DNA of 64,000 nucleotides, taken from positions 161,835,850-161,899,849 of the forward strand of contig OX465283.1 in assembly GCA_949987705.1 (NCBI GenBank), written 5' to 3'. A model generated the notes under the pieces. The model searched no databases. It saw only the letters and a list, made by a program, of their open reading frames with translations, and had not been told where the DNA came from. Shown piece by piece: positions 11,990-22,991 of this stretch. A program made the position numbers and the translations under genes. The stretch comes from Thereva unica. Its lineage: Eukaryota; Arthropoda; Insecta; Diptera; Therevidae. The number at the start of each line of letters is the position of its first letter. Position 1 is the stretch's first letter.

Positions 11990-13530
11990 ACTTCCATTCG
12001 ATACCTAAAAGGCAGCTCTTTTTCGGCCATCCTGCATAACATTGGCTAGAATTTCGACCGTTATAGCAGCTATTTTTGTTCGTATGTTAGCGTTGAGTTC
12101 GTCAATGGTATTCAGCTTGTTGGCATAAACTTTACTTTTGAAATAACCCCGCAGGAAAAGGTCTGATGTCGTTAAATCCGGAGAATGACGAGGCTACTCA
12201 AAATCACTATTTTTCGACACCAACTCTCGTTGGAACTTGTAACGAAACAAGCCGCTGTAAACAATAAACCCAACGGCACCACCGCTGTTAACAAAAAAAA
12301 AAGACACAACCGCTGAATAAGTTGCTGACATTACCGAAACAGAACAGCGCAGCGCAGCAAGGCACCAATATAAAAGGCTGGTGCCTGGCCGCGAATGGGA
12401 GTCGTGATCAGACAGTGGAAGAGGTGATTCCTCTGCCTGATAACTGGACAGAGCCATAGGAGAGTTGATCGTATGGTTCATGTACAGACGACCGATACCT
12501 TTTCAAACCACGGAGAGTTGATCCAGCGGCGCCGACCGACTTACACCTTTTTCATTTCCATCTCTTTCCCTCCCTTGATAGTTTTGTAATATAGTTGTAT
12601 ATAATATTATAATCAATAAAAATAAGGACACAAACGTAACGGGAGTTTTGTTATTTAAACCTTGGACACCTGAGAGATGACCCGCCGCTCCTGACGTTAC
12701 AAACTTGCGTTACAAGAACTTTATCGTAGCGGCTACAGTGTGGCAAGATGCGTCTTCTTGAAAATAGAAGCTCGTCAGACCTTTTTAACGCATTTTCGAA
12801 CAAGCAAAGTGCGCCAACATCTAACGATAGTGTACGCCGTCGAGGGGTTTTCAAACTTTGAAGAAAACTGGTCCGACGATGGTTTTGAGCACACTCCACT
12901 GACTTTTGCGTCGTGCAGTGGTATTTCATGAATGACGTGTGAGTTCTGTGTTCCGACAGTTCGTTTATTGACTCTGCCAGAGAGAATTTTAATGAGCTTC
13001 GTCCGTCATCAAAATTTTGTCCCAGAAATCAAGCTTGGCATCGATCATTCTTGCGACGGCATTTTGATATTTTGAGCGACTTTTGGTTGCCGTTGCCAAC
13101 AATCTTTGCGTAAGTTGCAGTTTGTTTTGGGAAGAGATGTAGAACTTGCTTCGTCATCTAACAGTCGTTCAACTCACGTTTAACTTCTTAGATCGATACG
13201 ACACATTTTAATTATCGGCAACACTCCCTCCTACCGCTTCAACAACTTCATTGGAGCACCGCGGACGCGGTCGAATGGGATACTGCTACACGGCTACGGT
13301 CGAATGGGACACGGCTACAGACCCGTACTCAAAGAAATTCTTTGCCAAACTACGAATTGTGTTGTTTCTCTGAAGGCGCCGAATTTCTCTCATATTTTTT
13401 TTCGATTACCACCCACAGTTTTCACAATTGAACTATTGATTTCAATGTAAACGGCTACAATTTTAGCGCGTTCTTTCGGTGTGTTTTAACTCATAGCTAA
13501 AATGGTACTGAATGACGTTTCAGAATCCTG
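11990..13530 (-). pseudogene. IS630/Tc1-mariner-type transposase, broken
   Basis: Minus-strand frames, with many stops and shifts, give in order: ERAKIVAVYIEINSSIVKT (N-terminal helix-turn-helix start, near 13450), then DKILMTDEAH-like residues carrying the first catalytic Asp with an SGRVN-type block (near 12960-13030), HVIHEIPLH (near 12920), EDASCHT (second acidic block, near 12740), and PRHSPDLTTSDLFLRGYFKS (C-terminal catalytic block, near 12130-12190). The order and spacing match the family. The protein is interrupted between EDASCHT and PRHSPDL by about 460 bp of LTR-like DNA. It cannot be functional. Confidence 0.75.
12195..12655 (+). mobile_element. LTR-like insertion (candidate solo LTR) in the transposase
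   Basis: This segment separates two adjoining blocks of the transposase and has no transposase similarity. On the plus strand it has promoter and end-processing signals of an LTR: TATAAAA at 12369-12375, a downstream GATCAG initiator-like site near 12408, and AATAAA at 12615-12620 shortly before its right end. No internal coding region is present, so it would be a solo LTR. Exact ends and target duplication could not be fixed. The open frame across 12194-12481 on the minus strand is not considered a gene. Confidence 0.5.
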
Positions 13531-13601
13531 TAGATTTGTCGAAATCGGCTAAAAAATATCAGAGTTATTCAATGTGGAAATACCGAAGGTCTAGTTGGCG
13601 C

Positions 13602-16320
13602 ATCCATTTCCTTTTGAACAAAACCCATCGCAGCTGACGTTGGATCGTCTATATGGCTAAAGATCATGGATCGCGTCAAATGGATCGGGGAGCTAATAAT
13701 GCCTACATAAAGGATTTCGTAAACTATCGTTAGTAATCGAGAGCAGTCATAGAGTTGTCATAGGCAGTAGATTGGTTTATAAAGGAAACCCTGAAATATA
13801 TATTCTTTCGCGAATAAGTGGATGTCTTCTTATAGCCGTTAAACCAAGCCTGCTTGCTGAGTTTGAAGAGTGACACATAAGTTCAATAGGCGGATAAGCT
13901 GGCTTTACTTAAACTGGTTGATCGCTTAAATGACGATCATATGTATGGAACAAATACCCCTAGACAATCAATCAGGGATAAGTCGCTTGCATCAGACAGA
14001 TTTTAGTATATCACCGATATTGTAGTGTGTCTAAAATCGTAGTGATTGTAGTTAATCGGAATTCAGTCATCAGTGGAATAATATGTAGCACAACATGCAT
14101 GTGCCGTAACTATTTCGGACTGATGGGTGTGCGATCATAACCGCTACTGGCAACCATCCTATGAGAGAGGACAGGCTAATTTGATCGGGCTAGTCCCTTC
14201 GTAATTCAGCAGGTGGCAGTGACAGGCGACAGACAGTCTGATGAATGTCATCACTTTGCTGAATATGCTTTATTTCGCCAGTGTGAATCTTGGGTGGCTG
14301 AATAAGCTTTATAATGCAGCTCTGTACCTAGAGGCTTATCTCGAATGTGTGGTGTATGTTTTTGAGCGAATATGAAGGGTACAGTAAACGACAACCGGTA
14401 TATGTAGACGGACGAGCGATGAAACTTACGTCTGAACTCTTGGGTGTTGTACGAAATTCTAATGGTGGGAAATTATTCTGCAGTCGTGCTCACTTAACTA
14501 TTTATAAACGTGTTTCTAGACCGTAGTAAGTATGAAAAGGAGATTAATAAGGGAGTAAGGGAGGAATAATGTTGCCGTGAAGGCATAAGCGGTGTTAATT
14601 CGAGTGAAACAGTATCTTTGGTATATAGCGTTTCCTATTTCTTATATTTTTGCATTGAATTCTCGAAAGAACCGTCGACTGGAAGTAGATTTTTTAAATA
14701 GAGATTTGCCTTCATAGTCCGTTTATAGCTACAGACATCGAGCGTGGCAGACACATGTCGTGCCCGCCATCGACATACGTCGCTTATTCACTCACATCTA
14801 GCAGACTGACACTAGATATATTTTTATTGAAAATGTTCAAGGTCTTCTAATCGCATTGTTAAATAAAAGAAAAATGTCTGGACGGTGCCCAAGCTCTATT
14901 CGTATATGGTCGTAAAACAGTTTTAAAACTTTCGAGTTGGTAACAAATACCAAAAATATGTAACCCAAAACCTCCAGAAACTGTCTTTCTAGCATTTCTA
15001 GCCTCCCCAAAAAAAAAAAAAAAAAACTCGAATTAAAAGCACAAACGCATACACCACAAAATAATTTCATTTAAGCCAGGACAAGACTATAAAAAAATTT
15101 AATAACATTTTTATTTTTCCCATTTTTTTTCTCTTTCTGTACAAGGAAACCTTTTTATTAAACATTTTTTAAAAGCAAAACACTTCCTTACTTGCGTCCC
15201 CGGATGTCAAAATATTTTTTTAATATAACGCAAAACGGAACCGTCATTTCAGCAAGGACACGTCATTAGATTAATAAAAAAAAAGTTTTGTTTTTATCTC
15301 CTGCAATATGAAAAAATAAAGGAAAGAAAAAAAAAATACTGTCGTTTATCTAAACCTAAACCCACACAGCTGAGCGGCACACCACTTCTATCCTACCCTT
15401 GACTCGGCGATGGAGATGGAGTAAACTTGTGTTCGGTACAGAGCCCCAAAAAAATAAAAGAAAACAATTCAGAAGGACGAAGGGCGAAATCTTATTTTTT
15501 TTTTCTGTAGAGCAGGAGGAGGAGAAGGGCGAAAATCTCTCTCTAGTCCATACTATGTAGAATTATATTGTCTGCAGGATAATATTGAAATCGTGGAGAG
15601 TGATTTGGGCCGAGACCAGATGTTGCACGGCATTTTGTGTAACCCCCAGGTGAAATCAGTTGGAGTTTAAAGAGCTGCCCATTCGGATGACCATCAGCCC
15701 TAAGCTACTGCACTAGCTCATATATTCATTATTAGGGTGGGTTCGGAGAATATTAAATTTGGGTCTCTTGGGTGGATTTTCGTTGTAACTGATGCGGAAA
15801 CTATTTGCTTTTGGGAGATTCGGTTTAATGTGATTGCGCAATCACCTGGGTTTCTTACTGGTAAGAGACAGAGAGAATGGAAATTTGAGTAATTATAACT
15901 ATTTATTAATGCAACTTCTAGCTATGTTTGAGTGATGTTAAAAAGCCCCCTTTCATATTTTAGGTTGTTTTGATTGATAATGTTTTTCTCATTTCCCTTG
16001 TAGGCCATTTTTCGTTGAATGTTGTGAGGTGTGTTTCAAGTTTCTAGTAGTATAGTTAAGTCACTTCGAGCGAATTGACGACATCGGTTGTGACCTCGGC
16101 TGTGTTCTTTATTCGGGACAAGGAACTGTGCAGTGAGCTTTTTTGTGTCTAGGTTTGCATGGGAGCTTCACCTGTCTGAAACTAGTTTAATTCCCTGTAG
16201 GTTTCTTGAGTGGGCTTTCGTGACGGGGTAGTCTCGAGTGGGGATCGGAGATAGTAGCGCTCAAGACAAAAAAGCTCACGACGTCGGTTTTTGTCACGAA
16301 TAAAGCAGTAGAAGTGTCCT
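13602..16320. other. No gene recognised
   Basis: Degraded, mixed-composition DNA. A pair of reversed units related to the repeat at 54630-54785 lies near 14245-14310 (GGGTGGCTGAATAAGCTTTA). An A/T-rich, poly-A-containing segment lies at 15000-15350. No domain, tRNA or promoter can be supported. Confidence 0.45.
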
Positions 16321-16329
16321 AGATATACT

Positions 16330-16500
16330 GCTTCTTCTTCTTTAACGGCTCTACAATCGGGATCCGGTCTTGGCCTGTTGCAATTGTTCTCTTCGCCGGT
16401 CCCGATTCTGAGCCGATGTCATCCAATTTGGCATCCCTAAGCTCTGAGCGTTCTGGTCTACGCCATCCATCTAGCGAAGGTTGGATCTCCCACGCTGTCC
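16330..16500 (-). pseudogene. LINE 3' end (RTE/Proto2-like C-terminus), relic
   Basis: The minus strand gives LGMPNWMTSAQNRDRRREQ, then LQQAKTRSRL followed by a stop, the usual tail of an insect RTE-like LINE protein, and a 3' end rich in AAGAAGAAG. It is short and diverged. A sequence with a similar ending (EEAKARFGL, stop, RHWMDG) is at about 49390-49500 on the plus strand. Confidence 0.35.
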
Positions 16501-16734
16501 AACCCCATACGTCTTTCGACCGGGTGATCTGTAATAAACTATTTGTTAGTGTCGCAAAGGTCAGATGAAGATCAATCGTACCACATATCGGTGGAGCTGG
16601 ATGAATTGATGAAACGATCGGCCTAGATGCAGCAAAGCATCTATCTAGCGCGCATGATTTTCGTCTACCAATGAGTCATGGCCAATTCATCGACCTGCGG
16701 GCACACGTTCTGCTTTCTTTCCTTTGTATTTATG

Positions 16735-17400
16735 TTGCAGTGCTAAGCTTAGGAGTCAGCCTTTGAACCACTAGTCCGTCATATCAGTGCTGCTACATCC
16801 CTTCGGCTCAAAGGAGTCGATGGTGGAGCAAACGGTGTCGTCATTGATCAGGTTAAGGGCCTTTTTTTATACTTTATTTAACCAAACCAAGGAGGTTATC
16901 GGAGTGTCGCCTTAAGGAAAAACTTGCATCTAGAATGAGTTCAATGGCTTCATTGGAAAAGTTAGATATTAGCAGGCGATCATCAAGATAGGAAAGATAG
17001 GATCTGGCGCGTGCTTGTCTTGTATTGTCGAAGCTGCAAGAGTAACGTAGAGTACCGCCGTAAGAGAAGCTTAAAAGTAGAAAGGAGGGGATTGAAAGTA
17101 GATTATTTATAAAGATAAGAAATAGAGTAGGTCATAAAATTGACCCCTGAGGGATCCCCAGAGAGATGTGATGGGGTTCGGATTTGACGCCATCTAGTAC
17201 TACTTTGATTGAACGGCCCGAAGGGAAATTCTCAACCCAGTACTATAGAAGTGAATCCACTCTAATAGATTTGAGTTTGGCTAACACGGCTGAGTGCCAA
17301 ATTCTATCAAAAGCCTTGGAGATATCTAGAGCAACCAGTCTCGATTCATGCAAACTTCGGTTGTTCTGTAAGGCAAACTAAAAGATCGCCCATGTATCTC
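16735..17400 (-). pseudogene. Jockey/CR1-like LINE RT, relic 1
   Basis: Minus strand. It starts upstream with a block matching the RT of the better preserved copy at 22179-22691 (the GDPSG region aligned with GIPQGSILSP, then LRYSCSFDNTRQARA aligned with VRYSYANVRQAST). It then jumps to the C-terminal piece LNLINDDTVCSTIDSFEP and the family 3' tail (AAGCTTAGGAGTCA in plus orientation at 16743). The catalytic FADD is lost and most of the C-terminal half is deleted. Confidence 0.6.
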
Positions 17401-18130
17401 TTTTGTCGGAAGTCGTGATGTTTGTTGTGAATGGTGTCTAGAAAGAGCTCTTTGTCTTTGCCAGAAAGACTGGTGCCATTTGAGTAGATCGGTTTACATT
17501 GTAAACATTGAAAGCACCCGCAACAACGATTGAGGCATCGCTACTTATGTTAGGACTAGAGGAATCAGAAGAATATGGCGTGGTTTCTGATCGTGCCGCC
17601 GTTACCATTAGAGATAATAAAACTTATCCGTGTCCGAGTGTTATGCCTCTTGAATCGAGGCAAGTTGCATCAACAGACAGACAGGCCCGCCACAAAGGAG
17701 GCAACTGAGCCAATTGCCCCAGGCACCAGATCAGAGCAGGTACCGAAAAAAAATTACCAAGCTAAAAAGTTAATATCCATAAATCCCTGCGTCCTAACGC
17801 CAAGAAAGTACTCGAGTAAATATTCAAGAGAATCGACAAAAAAAAATCTCAAGTGCTTTTTACTCGTTCAAAAGTACTCGATTCATTGTAAATCGATTAG
17901 TACTTCTTCTGACATATATCTAAGCTCTCACGGGAGTAGGTGTTTCGGGTACATGGAATAAAAATTGTGGACAAATCTACTAATCCTTGCTTTGGCATTG
18001 ATAATAACTTTCAACGAAGGGCTGTTCTGCGCCTTAAACCTGCCTTAGCATATGCATTACTCGATTTCCGCTTCGGAGAGATTGAAAATACTTACATATG
18101 TAGCATCCATGGGATATAAATTCAAATCTA
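17401..18130. other. No intact gene; possible LINE ORF1 debris
   Basis: Plus-strand frames in 17508-17961 contain RVLCLLNRGKLHQQTDR, weakly similar to VLCLLKRVES in the SINE body and to VLCLLKKVN at 25860. This suggests leftover LINE ORF1 coding but is not strong enough to call a pseudogene. The remainder is unrecognised. Confidence 0.3.
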
Positions 18131-18134
18131 TAAA

Positions 18135-18326
18135 GGTCCGTTTACATCCCAAATGCAAAGTGGAAACGCAAATTGGAGCTCTTTTATCGCACAGGAATTT
18201 GTACGCTTTTCTCTCTTTTAAATGAACATGGATTCTACTTTGATGAATAAAGAGCGAAGCAAACAAACTTCGATAAAACAATCCCACTTTGGGTTTCCAC
18301 TTTGCGTTTGGAATGTAAACGGCCCT
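18135..18326. mobile_element. MITE with ~35-bp TIRs
   Basis: The ends are inverted copies: GGTCCGTTTACATCCC near 18135 against GGAATGTAAACGGCCC ending near 18325. Similarity continues inward through AAATGCAAAGTGGAAAC / GTTTCCACTTTGCGTTT. It is about 190 bp with no coding. TAA/AAA flanks could be a TA- or TAA-type target duplication but are not decisive. Confidence 0.65.
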
Positions 18327-18559
18327 AAAGTCTCCTTAATTTGAGGCAAAAAAATACACATATGTGTAAAGGGTGCGTTTATATGAAAAATACTCACGAC
18401 CGAGATAAACTTGCAGTGACCTTCGCCTGGAACACGCACGTGCAGCAGTTCCCACGTTCTGAACCTTCTTCCCGATCTTACCGTTGCAGTCACCCAACAT
18501 CATTTTTATATCATTCGAGGGTATATGGTCGAACATCCTCATAAGATGCTGATAAAATT

Positions 18560-19450
18560 CGTCTTTCCTTGTAGTTTTAACAACTGGTTCAACCTTTAGT
18601 TAACACCGACGCTCTAATTGCATTCATGTAACGAATTCATTCTTTATTTTCATTGTCGTGCAGCTGTCCCCATATCCCAATTACCATATTATTGGTTGTT
18701 TGCATGGAATTATTACCCCATATTAATTCGATGATTTAAAACAATCAATTAATGCTCATCATTATTCCAATAAAAAAACAGGTATTAAAACATAAAAATA
18801 CACACCTAAATGAAAACACGAATAAATAATCGCTTTTATTTTATTATTCATAAAAAAAAAATCGTAATTATGATAATAATACAAAAATAATTAAAATTCT
18901 CATTTGTGAACCAATTACCTGAAGGGAAAGCACAAGGTGCACACACGGCCTACAAAAACCTTTCCTCTACTTCCGGAATTTTTTGAATTTTTGTTGTAAT
19001 AATAAATTTTGTAGTCATTTGTAATTGGTTCCACGAATATGTATGAATATTCTTAGTTGGAGCGAATTACTGTGTAATAAAAGGTGTTTGGAAAATATTT
19101 TATGAACTAATTTTTTAATTTTCTAAAAAGAAATCAATTAACATGAATGGTGCTAGAAGAAGTTAAAAGTGTAATTAAAACTGGAGAAATTATTTTTGTG
19201 TGGTTAGTTGAAATCTTTAAAGCTGTACTGTGAAAAAAATGAGAGTGCTTCCAAAGAGCTTCCATAACATATGATTTGGAAGCGCTGCATTCTTCCTTCT
19301 TTTGGCAGCGCTTGATTAATTTCCGATGGGATTACTCATTTCTCTTAGGACTAACAATAACAACAGCTCATTGTTTGCGTTTCACAAACAACAAACAAGA
19401 AAGTAAAAGCTTCAAGAGGTGCTGTACTGCTACCTACTGAAGCACTAAAA
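18560..19450. other. AT-rich DNA, no gene recognised
   Basis: Long A- and T-rich tracts without coding potential or recognisable repeats, ending at the BEL/Pao relic. Confidence 0.5.
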
Positions 19451-19776
19451 GCAGCACTCAATCGCCACGCACAAATTGAGCAGTTTGCAGAAGGCATATT
19501 TAGATTTGATGGACGTATGCACGAGGCACCTGTCGCCTATTATAGACGGCATTCGCCAATCTTACCAAGGAAATTTTATCTCACCAGGATCATCGCTCGA
19601 CCCAAAATATGTTAATGACCCCTGTGCTGAAAGTCGAGTCGTGATCCGTGACGAACCGTTTGGTTTAAAGAAAGTGATGTTTTAGGCGAATTACAATTTT
19701 CAGCACAGGGGCGTAGAGCAGAAATGCTAAGTTCAGTTTAGGTCCCTGAACTGAAAATCGTAAGTTCGACTGAAAC

Positions 19777-20762
19777 GTGACTTCCTTCAACTTAAACGAC
19801 TTATCGTGTCGTGATGACTCGACTTTCAGAACAGGGGCCAATTATTTGCATGTCGGAATAAAACTCTTATCCAATCTTCTTCTTATGGAATATTGGATAG
19901 CTGGCTGTCAAAAGCTCGTCAAAGACGTCATATATTCGTGTATTACATGTTCACGGAAAAAAGGCACAGGTACATCTATGGCAAATGGGCAATTTGTCCA
20001 AAGTACGACTTCAAACAGGAAGACCAATTTTCAGAACTAGAGTAGATTATCCTAGTCCAATCATAATTAGGAGGAGCTGGCGAGGACGTGGAGCTAGAAA
20101 TTACAAGGCATACATTGCTACCAAAGCTTATCACCTAGAGCTAGTCGGCAGTCTAACAACAGCAGATTTCATCGTAACATTGAAACTCTTTATTGGAAGG
20201 AGAGGACTTTGTGAAACATTTTATTCAGACAATGGGACGAAATTTGTTGGAACAGATCATCGACTACAAGAGCTTAAGAAATTTCTAATATCGACAGATA
20301 ATCAAAATACAATTACAACATTTGCGACCAACCGTAGCATTGCTTGGCATTTTATCCCACTTCACTCCCGTCAATTTGGTGGAGTATGGGAGGTAGTGGT
20401 TAAGGCGGTAAAATGCCATTTGCGTCGTGAGATCACATCTGATCATCGAAGAATTAAATACTTTGCTTTGCCAAATCGAGACAGTACTGAATAGCAGACC
20501 CATCGTAGTAATATCTCCCGAAGGTGATAATTGCGAACTTCTCACGCCAGCACACTTCTATAGGTTCGCCTTTGGTTGTGCTGCATAAATCGATTAACAA
20601 ATCGCAGTACTCCATTACTGCAACTTCAAGATGGCAGTATGTAAAACGATTGCACCATTCAATCTGGAACGTTGAGAAGCAGAATATCTTAGACAGCTGC
20701 AACAGCGAACAAAGTGGTAATCTTCAGTCAAATGATATAGTTCTCATCAAAAGAAGATATTG
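19777..20762 (+). pseudogene. BEL/Pao retrotransposon integrase, relic
   Basis: Plus strand in at least three frames. The N-terminal zinc-binding part has LHVGIK, then YWI and CITCSRK near 19846-19955 (an HHCC-like pattern). The catalytic core has VDYPSP (first Asp, near 20040), YSDNGTKFVG (second Asp, near 20225) and FGGVWE (Glu, near 20375). The C-terminal part has LNSRPIV and ELLTPAHFY (near 20490-20560), LQQRTKW (near 20695) and NDIVLIK (near 20735). These are diagnostic of BEL/Pao integrases. Frameshifts near 20000 and 20480 prevent a single protein. No LTRs, protease or RT were seen beside it. The 69-codon frame at 19476-19685 just upstream is unassigned. Confidence 0.75.
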
Positions 20763-21225
20763 ACCCTGTTTATGACAAGAATTTGAGTCGAGATTGAGTT
20801 GAAATGTTGAGTACCGTATATTTTGTCGAATTGAGTTCACGGATCAAAACAAATGTCCCTTCAACCCAATTACAACTCAACCCGCGTATATGAGACGAAA
20901 TATCAACTCGACCCAGGTAGGAGAGCTGAGTTGGATTGAGTGCACCCAGTTTCAACTCGACCCTTTTTTTTAGTGATATAATTAAGCTTAGGAGTCACCC
21001 TTTGTACTATTATTCTGTCATGTCGTGCTATACTATATTCTATTATTCTGTCATGGTGCAATGTATAGTAGTAAGCTTGATCTGAAGGATAGAATAGAAA
21101 GGATGATAGGTTAGGGGTCTGGAGGGTGCATGAGTAGGTGTCGATGAACCTTTCGTTTGAACTCAGAGAAGATGTGATATGAGCTCGGAAACACCGACTG
21201 CGGAAGACAGTTCCACAGTCGAGTT

Positions 21226-21714
21226 TTTTTTTTTTTTTTTTTTTTTATGTGGCAGACTAGAGGCTTAGGGAAAGTCCCTTTGTACTGTCGACAATCTATT
21301 TTTTTCCATATACACCGTCGAACAGCAGCTCTAGCCGGAAGATAGAGGGAAGAGAGAGAGAAAGAAGAGAGGAAGGAACTGTCACAACCTGACTGCGATA
21401 TTTTTATTCCACCAACTCTCAACCATTTCGCGACTCTGACATCGGGGCATCGAGAACAACTCGCTGGAGTGTTATGCCTCCTGAAACGAGTAGAATCTCT
21501 TCAACCAACCGATGGCATGCGCTTGGTGGAGCGTGGAAGAGAACTAGTGAAGGCTATGACAGGAGGAATCAGGAATGTAAAGAGGGAAGAAGAAAGAAGG
21601 AAAGTTATGTAGGCGGGAAATTGGGAAAGGCTAGGACCGTGGCACCACCGGGATTCGAACCCGGGACCTCTTGGGATAGTAGTCAGGCGCCTTACCCCTA
21701 GACTACCGAGGCCC
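21226..21714 (-). mobile_element. tRNA-derived SINE, copy 1, inserted in the LINE
   Basis: In minus orientation it starts with a tRNA-like head, continues with a ~400-bp body and ends in an A-tail (T-run 21224-21246 on the plus strand). The 6-bp target duplication CGAGTT flanks it exactly (21220-21225 and 21715-21720). Removing it restores the LINE reading STR-LWNCLP, and related LINE copies near 26985 and 30590 show the uninterrupted site. A second copy lies at 60531-61003 and is clearly colinear and highly similar over nearly all of its length. Confidence 0.9.
21640..21712 (-). other. tRNA-like head of SINE copy 1 (pol III promoter)
   Basis: Reads GCCTCGGTAGTCTAGGGG (acceptor-like start and A box) and, 40 bp on, GGGTTCGAATCCC (B box with T-loop), ending in TGGTGCCA. 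The anticodon arm does not fold canonically, so it is a SINE head and not a working tRNA gene. The same structure is at 60929-61001. Confidence 0.8.
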
Positions 21715-22760
21715 CGAGTTGATCTATTATAAAGGAACTTATATACCACAATGTGCGCGAAGGCGGGGGGCTGTAGTGTGTAGAGGTGAGTCTTGTGTTG
21801 CGGGAAAAAGTTGCCGTGTAGGCAGGAGATTCTTTATTTCAGTAGAGCAGTCACTGTAATAATAGCGATAAAACTGACTGAGTGCAGCTACATTCCTTCG
21901 GTGGCTTAAAGGATCGACGAAGGAGCGAAGAGTGCTATCGTCAATGAGTTTGATGGCGCGGTTTTGCATCTTGTCCAGCCAAGCCAAGGTGGTTTTAGGT
22001 GCGCCCGGCCAGATATAAGAGTTGTGTTCAAGGTGGTGTCGAACGTAGGACTTGTAGATTGTGGCTAGAGCCACTGGCTGAACGAGGAACTTGCATCTCT
22101 TAAGGAATCCGAGGCATTGATACGCTTGTTTGGCGATTTGGAATATGTGACCATTCCATTGCAAATCATTTAATAGAGTCACGCCCAGGATGTTAAGAAA
22201 TGGGTCAGGCGTTTGGTTATCCCCGCCACTAAAATAAAAGGAAAGTCGGCACCAGTTTTGGTGGAGATAAGGTAGTACTTTGTTTTCGATGCGTTAAATT
22301 CGACCCGATTCTTGCGGCCCCAGTCAAGAATGAGTTCGATGTCCGCGTTAAGAGAGCTGGACATGAGTTCGCGGTATAAGAGACAAGGTCTGGTACTTGC
22401 TTGTCTAACGTTGGCGTAAGAGTAACGCACAGTACTGTCATCGGCGAAACTGTGGAGTGGGTTGGAGGGCATTGAGAGCAGATCGTTAATGAATATTAGA
22501 AAAACAGCAGGTGAGAGGATCGATCCTTGGGGTATGCCGGCCGAGATGGAATGTGGGTTGGGCTCAACGCCATCCAATACTACCTTGATTGAACGGCTAG
22601 AAAGAAAGCTCTCAATCCAGTTCGTAAGAACTGAGCCGATACCAATGAGCTTGGAGTTAAGATAGCAGAGCTGGATGCCATACTCTGTCAAAAGAAATGG
22701 AAATATCTAGAGCAACCAGACCGGACTCACCGGAACTATGGATGCTTCGATGTAGATGCT

Positions 22761-22871
22761 CGGTCAAACATAAGAGAAGGTCGCCAGTAGATCTTTTCGG
22801 TCTAAAGCTATACTGCCTGTCGTGTACAATTTGGTTGGATTCTAGATATTGCTTCAGCTCATTGTTTATGA
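22761..22871 (-). pseudogene. Upstream remnant of the LINE RT
   Basis: The minus strand just upstream of the RT contains a short continuation related to the N-terminal RT region (QLVDFSKAFD-like spacing is not convincing). It is included because LINE similarity to other copies (ATATCTAGAGCAACCAG at 22705-22721 and 17318-17334) extends to here. Confidence 0.35.
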
Positions 22872-22991
22872 CTGGGTTGAACCTGGATTGTAGCTAGGTT
22901 GAATCTGGGTTGAACCTAGGTTGAACCTGGGTTGAACCTAGGTTGAACCTGGGTTGAACGTAGGTTGAACCTGGGTTGAACCTAGGTTGAT
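22872..22991 (+). repeat. 11-bp minisatellite (GGGTTGAACCT / AGGTTGAACCT)
   Basis: About eleven 11-bp units alternating between TGGGTTGAACC and TAGGTTGAACC, so the higher-order period is 22 bp. Two units are mutated. It abuts the 5' side of the LINE relic. Confidence 0.9.

Larger units (their letters stand above)
11848..13601 (-). mobile_element. Dead Tc1/mariner-superfamily element with ~60-bp TIRs
   Basis: The ends are inverted copies: GCGCCAACTA at 11848 and TAGTTGGCGC ending at 13601. The similarity continues inward through ACCTTCGGTATTTC, ATTGAATAACTCTG and TTTTTTAGCCGATTT. The inside codes, on the minus strand, for a broken IS630/Tc1-mariner-type transposase and carries an LTR-like insertion. 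A TA target duplication is possible but not certain, because one flank reads TT. Confidence 0.75.
20985..22760 (-). pseudogene. Jockey/CR1-like LINE RT with 3' end, best copy, split by a SINE
   Basis: Minus strand. 22691-22179 holds the RT palm: GIPQGSILSPAVF (motif B region) and SFADDSTVRYSY (motif C, FADD, both catalytic Asp present), then DWGRKNRVEFNASKTKYYL. 22182-21739 continues with FLKRCKF, IYKSYVRHHLEH, LDKMQNRAIKLI and HRRNVAALSQFYRYY. The last coding part (STRLWNCLPQSVFPSSYHI, then FKRKVHRHLL) lies at 21222-21110 beyond a SINE inserted at 21226-21714. The 3' UTR reaches about 20990, where a conserved AAGCTTAGGAGTCACC tail is shared with other copies. At least two frameshifts and a missing N-terminus (endonuclease, early RT) make it inactive. 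Confidence 0.8.

Noticed and set aside
21640..21712. Functional tRNA gene
   Set aside because: A and B boxes are present, but the anticodon arm is non-canonical and the sequence continues into a repeated SINE body with a target duplication.
22872..22991. CRISPR-like or telomere-like array
   Set aside because: Contiguous 11-bp minisatellite without spacers and not a known insect telomere repeat.
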